Origin: a virus
DNA: 54,714 nt
IMG/VR virus record: IMGVR_UViG_3300017613_001354
Coordinates: 1-54,714 of that record
Direction: 5' to 3' (one strand)
The notes under the pieces were generated by a model. The model made no database searches and was not told where the DNA came from. It saw nothing but the letters and a program-made list of their open reading frames with translations. Below are positions 9,701 to 17,978 of this stretch, piece by piece; position 1 is the stretch's first letter; every line of letters starts with the position of its first letter. Made by a program: the position numbers and the translations under genes.

Positions 9701-12700
9701 CTGAACCAACAACATGATGGAGAAGAGAGCGACCTTCTTGAATAATTCTCCAAATAGCGTTTCGTTGAGATGATCTTAGCGTAATGGTTGGGTTCGATCC
9801 GGCCAAGGTTAAGAATGAGCCGTCATATACCCGCTCAATATCGGTATTATATTTATCATTGTAAAGACGAACAGCTTGCTTCCGCCGATCTGCATCCTCA
9901 AATAACCAATCCCTGAATTCGGTTTGGATTTCCTGGATTCGTTGCTGTGCGGCTAAAGTGGCCACCTGATCCGTAATTTTTTTACCGTCAATCGTTCGTT
10001 GCTTTACGGGTGATCCATGATTTAAGGCATAAGCCACAAGGTCGCTGAAATAATAATCATTGGTTCCCTGGCTTGCGTTACTTCCCTGCCTTCTGTTATT
10101 TTGCGGCATTACAATCGACCACAAACCTAATTCAGATGAATGGCGAACCTCTACCCGGCCATAAACTCTTGTCTTTTCTTGAACAAAATTAGATACCCAT
10201 TCTCGTACTATCCATGGGGCGCTAAGTTTCGTGCTAATATCCTGGGCGCCAATATCTTCCGGTTGAACTTCTTGTAAAGCCTCTAAGTTTTTAGCCAAAC
10301 GTGGGTCTTCTTTGACCGATTCTTTAACAACCCTTAATTTATGTTTAACATTACCGGATAAATAGCGATCCGATGTTTCGTATTCGTTGCTTGTTCCAGG
10401 CAATAAATATAGAATATCGTTTAAATCTGAAACAATCTGCTCTTCATCGAATCCGGTTAATTCAACCATTCTATCCATATCAACCGATCCGGTTTCATTT
10501 AAAACAACATTTAGGGCTTCTTTAGATGTGCTAACGGATTCAACCCTAGAGGGTTTTACAATCACATCCTCGGTGAATATTTGGGTTTTTTTGGCTACTT
10601 CTTTATCTGAATCCCAATGTTCAAGAACCAAAAGCCTTGATTTTTCAGGATCATTAGTAAATAGATTTTTATTTTCCTTTAAATTAATAAACCCATATTT
10701 TTTTACAAAGCTATCATAGAACTGGTTTAATTTTTTCCTTTCTGCCGGAATTGATTTTTTATTATCCTGGTATTGGCTTTGTAGTACCCGTTTGACCTGA
10801 TCCCTTAATCCTATCAGCCCTTTTAATTGCCCGGTTTTGCCAGAAGGAACGGAGTATTTTTTTAATTCGTTGCCTTTTTTGGTATAAATTTTACCATTAT
10901 GGATAACAAAGCTACCCTCATGTAAATTTTCAGGCGCAAATATTTTTTCCTCTTCCTTGGCATCTCTCTTCTTCTTAGCGGCTTTCTTTTTATAAATATT
11001 GGCCGGCAATTTGGCCATGGCCTCGGTCAAGGCTTGTTCAAGCGGTCGCTTATCCGGTACAAGAGTCGGCTGTTTAGGTCCGTACATCGTACCTTCAAGT
11101 TTCATTTTCCCTAGCATCATATCTTCATTATTGATATAATACTCGTTTATGAACATTGGGGTTTCTTCTGAGCGGATATTCTTAGATTTTATCCATTGAT
11201 TAGCGATATAGCTTTCATATTTCGCCATAAGCTCGTCTAAGAATTCTTTTGCGGATTCGGTTGTTTTTCCGGGGATTTTCTTTCTTAGGAAGATAATGTC
11301 CGTGACCACTTCCGTCATAGCGTTTTTCTTAAAAGCATTGTTCGGCAAGCGGATAGCGCCCACAAAATCGGCACGTTCAGAAATATATCGCCTCATAGCG
11401 GCATTTTGTTTGTCCATGGTATAACGGGAAGTGATAAAAGCTACCATGCCACCAGGACGAACTTGGTCAATCGCTTTAGCAAAGAAAAAATCATGCAGTA
11501 CAAAATTATATTTTTCGTATCTCTTAGAAGGATCGTATGGTTTAACGTCACCAGCAAAAGGGACATTAGATATGGCTAAATCATAATAATCATCCGGGTA
11601 AGCGACTTTCTCATAGCCCCTTTGTTCAATCTTGGAATCAGGATATAAGGCGGCAGCGATACGGCTTGTGATTGAATCTAACTCGACACCGGTATAGGAT
11701 GTATTACGATTGTTAAAAATCCCCTCGGGCATTAATCCCCGGAAATGGCTAATCCCTGATCCGGGTTCAATGACTCGGCCACCCTTAAAGCCCATTCGTC
11801 CGATCATCTCCCACATTTTAGTAATAATCGTGGGTTCAGTATAATGAGCGTTTTGAGTGCTGGCTCTCGCTTCTCGGTATTCTTCTTCGGTTAAAAGTTT
11901 GTCGAGTTTGCCACCAATTTCACGCCTTAAAGTAGCGTTTGATCTTTTTTTAGATTCGTTTGAATCATATCTGTATTCAAAAACTTGTGGCAATCCGCCC
12001 CATCCAACATATTTGACCAGGATTTTCTTTTCGTCCTCGGTCGCATCACGTTGTTCGGATTCGATTCTTTTAAGGGTTCTTATGGCTTGAAGGTTTTGAC
12101 GAGCTTTTGTTATCGCTCCGCCGGCTGTAAGATCATCAGCCTCGGTTATGCGGTAGTCTCTTGACTTTCGGGGGGGAGTAGGATGTACCTCGGTAGGACG
12201 ATCTCCTCTGCGGTCCTCTTTATTGCGTTCATCTTCTGCAATCTCTCCAGATAACCCATATTCCTCGGGAATGTCGCTTGGACTTGATTCTCCATCTCTG
12301 TCATCTCGTCTATCGCTGTCTCGGCGGCTTCCTTTAGGGCGCTTCTTAGCTTCCCTTGGCTTTCCAGGTTTTTCACTAGGTTCGGAAGGTGTTCCTTCCA
12401 ATGGAGATACGCTTTCGCTTCCATCGGGTTTAGGTTCTCGACCTTCATCTTTGGCCTCCTTTGATTTTAAAGTACGCAGTTTTTCTCGTTCTGTCAACTT
12501 TTTCTTTATTTTTTCTAATTGAACACCGGGCTTATCGGGGTCTTTAATGATAAGATCGGTTGCAAATAATTTTTCTCCATCCGTTAAACTGTCAATGAAA
12601 CTATTGTATTTATCAAGGCTTATCTCTTTTTTCGTTTTCGCCTTGGGCGGAGTAGTGACCTTTTCTCCTGGTTTTTGAAATATTCGACCTCGGCTAGGCG

Positions 12701-13040
12701 CTTGTCGGCTTCCCCCTCTCGCTGATACGGCCCCCCCAGGTTTTTCCCTTTCTCGCTCAAGATGTGCCATCCGTCTTTTCTTTTTACCTTCACGGCGCAC
12801 CCCCTCTTTTTCAATTTGGTTATAAATAGAAGCCTGTTTTTTCTCAAGGGATTGTATTGATCTCTTAATGACCGGACTAATGGCCGTTGTAACGGCTTCC
12901 GTCATTGGTTGGTTAAGATCATAAGACCTTAAAGCCCTTATGGATTTGATTTTAGTTTCGATTTCCCTGGTAAGAAAATCGACTTCGGCCTCCGGTAATC
13001 CGGAGTCGAGCAGACATGACGCTACGCTTTTATTAGCCAT
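3702..13040 (-). CDS. Giant polyvalent protein: methylase, SNF2 helicase, metallopeptidase
   Basis: A 3112-aa protein. Residues 1-290 are charged low-complexity sequence. An N6-adenine methylase-like domain has VIEPGSGISHF near 420-430 and SNVPF near 493 (a variant of the NPPF/Y catalytic motif). A SNF2-type helicase follows: VGSGKT near 1110, FVDEAHNF near 1275, ATGTPISNT, and QRDGRIIRHGN near 1620. A zinc-peptidase motif HEVMHF lies near 2125. A long helical C-terminus has one hydrophobic segment near 2785. This order matches phage polyvalent proteins and DarB-like antirestriction fusions that are packaged and ejected with DNA to protect it from restriction. It is the last gene of the minus-strand late block and converges with the gene ending at 3701. 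Confidence 0.85.
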   Translation of the reverse strand: MANKSVASCLLDSGLPEAEVDFLTREIETKIKSIRALRSYDLNQPMTEAVTTAISPVIKRSIQSLEKKQASIYNQIEKEGVRREGKKKRRMAHLEREREKPGGAVSARGGSRQAPSRGRIFQKPGEKVTTPPKAKTKKEISLDKYNSFIDSLTDGEKLFATDLIIKDPDKPGVQLEKIKKKLTEREKLRTLKSKEAKDEGREPKPDGSESVSPLEGTPSEPSEKPGKPREAKKRPKGSRRDSDRRDDRDGESSPSDIPEEYGLSGEIAEDERNKEDRRGDRPTEVHPTPPRKSRDYRITEADDLTAGGAITKARQNLQAIRTLKRIESEQRDATEDEKKILVKYVGWGGLPQVFEYRYDSNESKKRSNATLRREIGGKLDKLLTEEEYREARASTQNAHYTEPTIITKMWEMIGRMGFKGGRVIEPGSGISHFRGLMPEGIFNNRNTSYTGVELDSITSRIAAALYPDSKIEQRGYEKVAYPDDYYDLAISNVPFAGDVKPYDPSKRYEKYNFVLHDFFFAKAIDQVRPGGMVAFITSRYTMDKQNAAMRRYISERADFVGAIRLPNNAFKKNAMTEVVTDIIFLRKKIPGKTTESAKEFLDELMAKYESYIANQWIKSKNIRSEETPMFINEYYINNEDMMLGKMKLEGTMYGPKQPTLVPDKRPLEQALTEAMAKLPANIYKKKAAKKKRDAKEEEKIFAPENLHEGSFVIHNGKIYTKKGNELKKYSVPSGKTGQLKGLIGLRDQVKRVLQSQYQDNKKSIPAERKKLNQFYDSFVKKYGFINLKENKNLFTNDPEKSRLLVLEHWDSDKEVAKKTQIFTEDVIVKPSRVESVSTSKEALNVVLNETGSVDMDRMVELTGFDEEQIVSDLNDILYLLPGTSNEYETSDRYLSGNVKHKLRVVKESVKEDPRLAKNLEALQEVQPEDIGAQDISTKLSAPWIVREWVSNFVQEKTRVYGRVEVRHSSELGLWSIVMPQNNRRQGSNASQGTNDYYFSDLVAYALNHGSPVKQRTIDGKKITDQVATLAAQQRIQEIQTEFRDWLFEDADRRKQAVRLYNDKYNTDIERVYDGSFLTLAGSNPTITLRSSQRNAIWRIIQEGRSLLHHVVGSGKTWTMVGAGMEMKRLGLINKPMYVVPNHMVEQFAAEALELYPGAKILTIGKDDIKENKRKLTTARITTQNWDAIIIRQSTFTKIGVTPEREAAYIQQQLDALYFALIEAKAQEQASGGRSVVKAIEKSIATKRAKLEKLGDRKSKDVHLYFEDMGIDYLFVDEAHNFKNLDFHTKMTRVSGLGKQGDVKKTQDMAIKVDYVQGLHGGKKGVTFATGTPISNTVAEMYLMLKYLTPVELSDAGLQHFDSFIGMYGEASAEYEWSIDNTGYTQRNRLRKFVNVGEMMQMYRSVADIITIKDIREILIKETGKDTFPKVKGGKPKMVEVEPSEQLLELNQTFSQLLADWKRDPQGTPDGNPLRITTMGKLAALDMRTIDEGLADDPNSKINIANENIYSIWERTKDAKSTQLVWLNSGVPNGAQYNLYQDVKDKLVAKGIPENEIKFAHDYPKDEQKQDLYKDMRLGKIRVLIGSTQKMGTGMNVQKKLIAAHHLEPDWRPSDLEQRDGRIIRHGNENAEVEIYWYSTKQSFDTFFWGTLETKAGYIGQVLKAGRTTREIEDTDKITANFAEAMAVTSGNPLVKEKIEIDAEVRKYEALKNEHEIKVFKAQDRTHIIKESRIPMSERYLGDLKKDVKKTEDLSKDKFKITIEGKEYTKRKEANAALLKLRDNLIAKGAGPVDGFRAVKFGKMAGFDIYSSFDYHGNPLMGIMSENREYDSFSTTALIDIVSALGTRVSEKWFQDRIGQVETQIKQYKEEIDSLIGPAGGKYKYEEELRTAKREQIRITEALAAAANNQAAQAGPTQETFYVRMDTGEFEERRGEDVSMEIHAMFNFYLHKETHATKDDEKYAITEANTGLSAGKGPTREQAIDTVRQRLKTEERVDKLLETIQTQIDEGKQSPWEKPTDTQYQLLNQNLHEGALANVDIDTLQENPRMAGAKITRNPDNTIEVRFKNGLGFKIEFVDTIETDSAIIKADYGQTQLLPGEKVGATYSHKNKTITITDAANIYSLEHEVMHFIEKSGLLKAWEIAVLNKYAKRAGFKQNTEGRANYVSEVLLDPDSKPSIVQSIVQSIIDFIDKIFNAIGVSTDYSVLRKVREGEVLKREAPGEYQLTPTDVDTATQYQVISPTMDAINAKFGAKPKKFSERVKEVTATIKEKKFWDKAATTIFDRLNPIKMYLGDFAYKLARNETGTQSIIAMFLRHGKLFFDPSGVLTSNERNKGFMSFIKEVGAEWDIFLKWTAARRAQNLEKEHREKWLTKDIRTLIFKEAGADKQGNHAKFEKYAKTLEAFNNNILDVAQQAGLINAKDRKKWAQEFYIPFYRLLEDKESREEFLKSPGKSQRIVHSGIKRLKGAKVKIGDLQENLMRNWFHLIHESQRNVSRFAAVKYAEQNDPNHLIIEPVKKVPKKNIWFVMRPDQKTGKLKRTWLTKKEFDKVLTYQKAGRPQSFMVHEPDVFNAMTGMNLKHFDNFVSRAFGAAKRLLTYSATFGPAFRIANLLRDTMHTALIEKSFVPFVDSWKGLLKSLREDQDYIKFAASGFAFGSSYVRADDPKSAAKFLKRISKKEGSGALDRIIDTPKKALDLWEKIGSASENAARVQLYTKLVKQGKTHLEAAFAARDLLDFTMRGESSVVGVLIQTVPFLNARMQGLYKLGRTVGKKETRANFAFRGAILTMASIFLWSLHKDDEEYKELEDWDKWSYYHFWIGSKHYRIPKPFEVGAVFSSLPVAFSDVLNDTEDGKHLMEFTTHTLRDTFSIDIPQLVKPLIEQWANKSFFTGREIVPERLQGLPAKMQKDTWTAELAILAGKLGVSPKRAEHLVRAYFSVIGMGILSGTDYLTHHTMDYPEDPTMRIGDYPLVGRFVKQKGPARHTKYQKWFYETFRELDGITRAVNDYKRKGEYEKFREYRQEHLEKIRDRKQFIATRRKVSKIRIQMDRIYRHTTMSASEKRKRINQLTQARNNHIKRLYDTIKQPTGIKETNNWNARARKDGRYKDIIY

Positions 13041-13050
13041 GATTTTTCCC

Positions 13051-13341
13051 TTACGGCTTAGTTATAATAATTATAAGCCCCGATGTAATATCACTTGCTG
13101 ATACGTCAAAGAATGGTGTAAATGCGGCTCCATCAAAATTTACTGTGCGGCTTTCGCCGGCAACGGACAATTCATGGAAAATTACCGCTCCGTCTTCGCT
13201 GCCGTCCTTTATATTGCAATAATCGGCTGTCGTTCCACCAGCAAAAGTAATGGAAACGATTTTCATTCGTTTCAATAAATGATCCGCATCTAAGGTTAAA
13301 ACGTTCCACACATTTCCTGTTTTAATTGAAGTCGTTGCCAT
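13051..13341 (-). CDS. Small beta-rich virion-type protein
   Basis: A 96-aa protein beginning MATTSIKTGNVWNVLTLDAD, rich in beta-prone Val/Ile/Thr. It sits between tail-fibre genes and the giant protein, so a structural or tail-associated role is likely. No family recognised. Confidence 0.6.
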   Translation of the reverse strand: MATTSIKTGNVWNVLTLDADHLLKRMKIVSITFAGGTTADYCNIKDGSEDGAVIFHELSVAGESRTVNFDGAAFTPFFDVSASDITSGLIIIITKP

Positions 13342-13365
13342 TTTATTTCTCCTTTAGTTAATAAT

Positions 13366-13557
13366 TTACAGCAAATCGGTTGAAGCTATAATGATTACCA
13401 GTATTTCTTCGTCTTCCTTTTTTAGTTTAAGTTTACGGGCATACTCCCTGGCATCTGGCTTTCTTGATCCTTCGGATTTAATGATAAGAACAACCGGCTT
13501 TATGCCGTATCCCCTTTGGATAACAAGGTTTGAACCATATCCCCTTGTGATTATCAT
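13366..13557 (-). CDS. Small hypothetical protein
   Basis: A 63-aa basic protein with a short internal repeat (RGYG twice within residues 5-18). Its start overlaps the stop of the preceding tail protein as ATGA, which supports real, coupled translation. Function unknown. Confidence 0.5.
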   Translation of the reverse strand: MIITRGYGSNLVIQRGYGIKPVVLIIKSEGSRKPDAREYARKLKLKKEDEEILVIIIASTDLL

Positions 13558-14756
13558 AACCGTTCCCGCATAATCGGATTTCCATCGGCATCTTTGGTAA
13601 TATCGAATCTAGCGACTTCGGTTGAATTATCATCCTTATAAAAAATCATCTGTGTCGCTGTTAATTCCCACTTTCCGCCCTCAATATCCTTCAAGAAGGT
13701 AATGTCCGTTTCAAGCCCGGTAATGTCTGTTTGAATATCTGCAATATCTGTCTCAATTCCTGAAACATCAGCCTTAAAATCATCGATATCGGTAACAGCC
13801 ACGCCCTTAACCTCTCCAACGTTGACTTCATCAGTATCAGGATCAAAAGCCCCCTGGGCGCCCTTGATACAACACAAATCTTCTCGGGCATATACGGGAG
13901 AACCGCCGCCGGTATCCCAAACGATCCCAACGGCGCCACTCGGCACGAAAGCATCCGGCACCCCATAACCGCCATTCCCCAGGTCCACAACATCATCCGT
14001 AGTACGCAGGGACGCATCAGAATTATCATTTTTGTAAAAACGATAACCGGTAGTGCCGATACCATCGTAATTATCACCAAAATCAGCTTCAAACCAATCC
14101 TGAGTAAAGCCGTTCGGATCGTAACCGCCTAACCACCAAGCATCATCAACTCTGATATTATCAATATAAAATGTTATGCCGTGACCGGTAATTTCCGGCC
14201 ATGAAGGGAATATAAAAGACCCTTGTTCGTGGTGTCCGGATGTTAATTGCCCACTCCACACAACCTCACCGTTGATACGAATTGCGTATAGATCGTTGGT
14301 ACTGTCCCATTTAACATCAAATCTATACTTTTCGCCTTCTACCGGTACGATCTCAGATATTACTCCATGTGGATTCCCATCGTAATGGATGGAAACATTA
14401 AAATGTGGTTCACTTATCCCCTGTACGATCTCAATTCCCCAACATATATTAGAGAGAGCATTGTCCCTGGCCCAAAGAATTTGAGCTTCATCGCCCTGGG
14501 CGATGAGATTTGATAAATCGGTAATTACGATCTCAAACGATGTGTATCGAACATCATCATCTCCATACTGAGAATAAAAATAATTTTGAACCCCACCGGC
14601 ATCGATTATCTTACAGCATTGGTCTTCCCAACCATCAGGGCTTCCAACATCTGCCGGATCGGCATCCCCATCGATGGTGCAGCCGGCGCCTACCGATGTG
14701 GTCCAGGACTCTTCATAGCCGGCACCTTCCCATCCTTCATCGAATATGATTGACAT
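13554..14756 (-). CDS. Tail protein with concanavalin-like N-terminal domain
   Basis: A 400-aa protein. Residues 1-215 have the look of a laminin G/concanavalin-like jelly roll (alternating aromatic and Gly-rich strands, ending ITFYIDNIRVDDAWW), a fold often used for glycan binding on phage tails. Residues near 330-365 form a heptad-like coiled coil with repeated DIxxxxTDI units, typical of trimeric fibres. The neighbouring fibre gene supports a receptor-binding or accessory-fibre role. Confidence 0.6.
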   Translation of the reverse strand: MSIIFDEGWEGAGYEESWTTSVGAGCTIDGDADPADVGSPDGWEDQCCKIIDAGGVQNYFYSQYGDDDVRYTSFEIVITDLSNLIAQGDEAQILWARDNALSNICWGIEIVQGISEPHFNVSIHYDGNPHGVISEIVPVEGEKYRFDVKWDSTNDLYAIRINGEVVWSGQLTSGHHEQGSFIFPSWPEITGHGITFYIDNIRVDDAWWLGGYDPNGFTQDWFEADFGDNYDGIGTTGYRFYKNDNSDASLRTTDDVVDLGNGGYGVPDAFVPSGAVGIVWDTGGGSPVYAREDLCCIKGAQGAFDPDTDEVNVGEVKGVAVTDIDDFKADVSGIETDIADIQTDITGLETDITFLKDIEGGKWELTATQMIFYKDDNSTEVARFDITKDADGNPIMRERL

Positions 14757-14775
14757 TACAGCTTACTCCAATATC

Positions 14776-15015
14776 TTACATTTTGTTAATCTGTTCCTGT
14801 AAATTGGCAATTTGTATTTTTGCCCTTGCTGTCAAATCTTGTTTGACAACCTCATAAACCTTTTTTCTGTTATCATCGTCCAAAACATCGACAACTTTTT
14901 GTAAATTAACCATAACGGTCTCATGCTGCGCTTGAAGTAACAAAAAAGCCGGCAATGTTTCCATTAATCTTTTAGATATCCTCGTTTCATCCATAAGTGT
15001 AAATGTGTCTTCCAT
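14776..15015 (-). CDS. Small helical protein of unknown function
   Basis: A 79-aa protein, almost wholly helical, with a possible C-terminal coiled coil. It lies between two fibre genes, which suggests a fibre chaperone or assembly factor, but no motif proves it. Confidence 0.55.
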   Translation of the reverse strand: MEDTFTLMDETRISKRLMETLPAFLLLQAQHETVMVNLQKVVDVLDDDNRKKVYEVVKQDLTARAKIQIANLQEQINKM

Positions 15016-15032
15016 GATCTCCGCCTCCTTTT

Positions 15033-16787
15033 TTATTTTATAAATTCTTGTCGTGATCCCATCGTATTGACCTCAAAATGCAAATCAAACTCCAAAAGCG
15101 CAGCAGAAGTGGTATAAGTATCTGTTCCATCAGAACCATTTCTATAAAGTCTAGCTGTCAACATGCTGCTTATTTGCATACCTGAACCGCTTATGCTCGG
15201 AAAAGCGGCCACTTGATCTTCCCCTAAAGTGCCATTACCAGCATCTAAAGCCTGTATTGTGGTAGTAGCACCTGTAAAAGCCTGTCCTATATTTTTCCAT
15301 TGATATTCCATTTTCCAAAGGACATTTCCCGTATTTGTACTTATGGGCGCCCAATGTAGATGAGGATATATGTCCGTTCCTTCTGTATAACTATGTGGAA
15401 TTTGCAAGGTTAAATAGACTTCATCATCATTACCTACTGTAAATAAGTAAACAGATATAGAGCCTACGAATGTTGCAAGGGTAGGTGGCGTAGCACCTGG
15501 AATAAGAGCGCCAATAGGTATGCGTAAATCTTCCCAAACCGTATTTTGAAGCTCTATTGTTTTATTCGCCCCACAAGCGATATCAATATCTGAGGCGGCT
15601 ACCAAGGATGAGTCTATTTGTAAATCGGCTCCGTCATAATATATCCTTGCATCACCACCAGCACCGCCGCCTAAAGCAAGCGCCTGATTATCATTAGGGA
15701 ATAACACATCACCTGAACCGACTAACTGTGAATCAATTACAAGGTCCGTATTATTATAATATATATGAGCATCCTTGCCGGCCCCGAAAACTATATCTGA
15801 GCCAACCCCATCACCAGCAAGCCATATCCCTTGCTTTATGGTTGAATTGGCTATATTTTGAGGATCGACTCGGATACCCGTAAGCGTTGTAAACCATCCC
15901 GTAGTTGCAGACGGTGTGTATACATGCACCCCCGTACAATCATCTGCCGTGACAGCGCCTATTGCACCAAAAATATGAGTAAAGGCATTAACTTGTATCC
16001 CTATAATATCTTTGGCAGTAACGGTACGGCCAAAGATATTAATTAAACCGCCGGTGGTTATGCCTAACAACCTCAGATTTGAATTGCCCCAATCAGTAGA
16101 ACCATGTTGATAATCAGGGGCAGGGTAAAATTGTAGAGCATTTATGTTGGAACCCGCCGCCCAATCATCACCACCAAAAAATACATTGCCTTGAACTCCA
16201 TACAAATTTCCCACCCCAGGGGAAGTCATAATATAAACAGGAAACATACCGACACCGACTTTGTTGCCAGTTCCGGTAAAATGCTCTGAACCAAGCAATA
16301 TATGACCCGTTGGCAAAGTAGTAGAGGACAGACCAAGTGCCGCATGGCCGGTAGTGCGTATGTTACCAGTAAATAAATGTTCATTAGTTCCAGCATATCC
16401 ATAATAAAAATCAGAACCATCAACATCGGGGATATCTATTGTTGTCCCATCATCTACCGCACCGGAGCCGCTAATATGAGTCCATCCACCATAAGGTACC
16501 CCGAATTGAGCGCCATTATCTAAATTGAAAGCGCCGGCATCATCAATATCGTTGCTGTCCATATCCAGATCACCGGTCATTGCCCTTGTGCCAGTAATCA
16601 ACAAGTATTGGGTATGATCGTCAGCTCCCAATAAATCTAAATCGGCATGATCTTTAGAATTAAGATCGGCAAGGTCTTTTGTGGCAAACCAAGTGTCGGC
16701 ACGACCTTCCGTTAAATAATTGGTGTGGTCATCATCCGATAACCCACCAAGCTGGTCATGCTCACTTATTATTAATCTTGCTGTCAT
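15033..16787 (-). CDS. Tail fibre protein
   Basis: A 584-aa protein. The N-terminus carries the repeated fibre motif GGLSDDDHTNYLTEGRAD, followed by LLGADDHTQYLL and the MTGDLDMDSNDI beta-helix entry typical of phage tail fibres. The middle has repeated GGGAGGDARIYYDGADLQI-type units (two close copies near residues 345-400). The C-terminus is beta-rich and probably contacts the receptor. It overlaps the upstream peptidase gene by 26 bases. Confidence 0.85.
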   Translation of the reverse strand: MTARLIISEHDQLGGLSDDDHTNYLTEGRADTWFATKDLADLNSKDHADLDLLGADDHTQYLLITGTRAMTGDLDMDSNDIDDAGAFNLDNGAQFGVPYGGWTHISGSGAVDDGTTIDIPDVDGSDFYYGYAGTNEHLFTGNIRTTGHAALGLSSTTLPTGHILLGSEHFTGTGNKVGVGMFPVYIMTSPGVGNLYGVQGNVFFGGDDWAAGSNINALQFYPAPDYQHGSTDWGNSNLRLLGITTGGLINIFGRTVTAKDIIGIQVNAFTHIFGAIGAVTADDCTGVHVYTPSATTGWFTTLTGIRVDPQNIANSTIKQGIWLAGDGVGSDIVFGAGKDAHIYYNNTDLVIDSQLVGSGDVLFPNDNQALALGGGAGGDARIYYDGADLQIDSSLVAASDIDIACGANKTIELQNTVWEDLRIPIGALIPGATPPTLATFVGSISVYLFTVGNDDEVYLTLQIPHSYTEGTDIYPHLHWAPISTNTGNVLWKMEYQWKNIGQAFTGATTTIQALDAGNGTLGEDQVAAFPSISGSGMQISSMLTARLYRNGSDGTDTYTTSAALLEFDLHFEVNTMGSRQEFIK

Positions 16788-17325
16788 TAAGTGGCTCCAA
16801 TGGCCTTATTAATTCATATTTATCTGGATTGTTTTGACAATATTTTCTAATATCGTCCGGCTGTCCTTCATTGGGGTATAGATCGAACGTTAATCCCTGG
16901 CTGTTATACCATTGAATTACCTTGCATGAACAAACGCTCCATGGTCCGATTTTACCCAATCGCCGGAATAGGTATAATCGGTTTCGGAAAAACAAAGCAT
17001 CCATGAATTGTGTAAAAAGATCAAAATACCCGTAAGCCTCTCCAACATCCTTAAAGGCTTCAATACAAATCAATGCCCTGGTAAGCTGAGATATGTTCTT
17101 GGCTCTCCATATTTCAATGGATGTATTTTTGTCATAGTAATTAGCATAGAATTGATGTTCGGTCACACCTTCCCATAAGGCTTCAATGGATGTAGTCAAG
17201 ACCAATGGCATATCATTTGAAATAATTCCACAATGATTGACTTCACCACCAGACCATTTTTGGACTTGCCTGGAAAGCCAGCTCTCACCCTTGGTAAAAA
17301 ATATATCTGATTGCTTTAGTTGAAT
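16762..17325 (-). CDS. NlpC/P60-like (permuted papain, YiiX type) peptidase with ATT start
   Basis: A 187-aa protein if translation begins at ATT 17325; the first ATG (17211) would remove 38 residues. The N-terminal part reads SDIFFTKGESWLSRQV, then EVNHCGI with the predicted catalytic His31. The nucleophile is expected in WSVCSCKVIQWY (Cys132). The ATG start would therefore delete the catalytic His. GGAG at 17336-17333 lies seven bases before the ATT, and the ATT shares a base with the preceding TAA (TAATT), like the TAATG overlap one gene earlier. Role: cleavage of peptidoglycan or another amide bond. Confidence 0.7.
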   Translation of the reverse strand: MQLKQSDIFFTKGESWLSRQVQKWSGGEVNHCGIISNDMPLVLTTSIEALWEGVTEHQFYANYYDKNTSIEIWRAKNISQLTRALICIEAFKDVGEAYGYFDLFTQFMDALFFRNRLYLFRRLGKIGPWSVCSCKVIQWYNSQGLTFDLYPNEGQPDDIRKYCQNNPDKYELIRPLEPLNDSKINNK

Positions 17326-17504
17326 TATTTATCTCCAAACAATTCCACCGAAACTTGGTTCGGCTTTGGTCCCGGCCTTGATATTCCCCATTCATTTTCA
17401 AAGACATGCCGAATGTGCAACCCTACGGGCGGAGCCGGGCTTTGTCCTTGAGAAACGGCAAAGGCGGCGGTTAATAATGTTAATATAATAATAAGGATTT
17501 TCAT
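17325..17504 (-). CDS. Small exported protein with signal peptide
   Basis: A 59-aa protein. Residues 1-18 form a clear signal peptide (MKILIIILTLLTAAFAVS), and the mature part is a Pro-rich tail of about 40 residues. It starts in a TAATG overlap with the preceding FnIII-like gene and ends in a TAATT overlap with the peptidase gene, so three exported or wall-active proteins are translationally coupled. Function unknown. Confidence 0.65.
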   Translation of the reverse strand: MKILIIILTLLTAAFAVSQGQSPAPPVGLHIRHVFENEWGISRPGPKPNQVSVELFGDK

Positions 17505-17965
17505 TACGGACCTTGATGTAAGTAAATCCCATCCGGCATCATCGGACCAAGGTATGAATCAAGGCCGAAAGTGTTACCGTCAGCACAAGCATCAGGGTTA
17601 TCACTCCAAGCCAAATAACTTGTGTATTCAAGCTCTGAGTCTCCGCCAATCCATCTGACAGCCTGAACAGCTACAAGGAATCTGCCCTCGGTTGAAATTG
17701 TAAAGGTATATTGAGCAACGGCAATATTATCAGCAACCAATGTCATTGGGGGATTATCATCTGCCCCTTTCATGTAGGTTCGATAAAAAACCGTATCAAT
17801 TTCTGGCACCGGATCACCGTTTGAAAGCTCAGTAACAGCGTCCCAGGCGACCGTTGCTTGATTTAACGGGTGCCATACCTGGGCCATTGACACGGCCACA
17901 GATAAAAGGATTACCATTACAAAAGCCAACATTGCGTAAGTAATTTTCAAGACTTTAGGAAACAT
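17504..17965 (-). CDS. Exported fibronectin type III-like protein
   Basis: A 153-aa protein counted from the ATG at 17965, chosen because AGGGAGGTG lies just upstream; a longer frame to 18004 has no such site. It has a hydrophobic signal segment (about residues 8-27, ending SMAQ). The mature part resembles a single FnIII/Ig-like beta sandwich (ATVAWDAVTEL, then YTFTISTEGRFLVAVQAVR). It probably binds glycans or proteins at the cell surface or virion. Fold assignment is by pattern only. Confidence 0.6.
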   Translation of the reverse strand: MFPKVLKITYAMLAFVMVILLSVAVSMAQVWHPLNQATVAWDAVTELSNGDPVPEIDTVFYRTYMKGADDNPPMTLVADNIAVAQYTFTISTEGRFLVAVQAVRWIGGDSELEYTSYLAWSDNPDACADGNTFGLDSYLGPMMPDGIYLHQGP

Positions 17966-17978
17966 TTCACACCTCCCT

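Noticed and set aside
12146-12847. Alternative minus-strand frames in the N-terminus of the giant protein
   Set aside because: Low-complexity region gives long shadow frames; no independent start signals.
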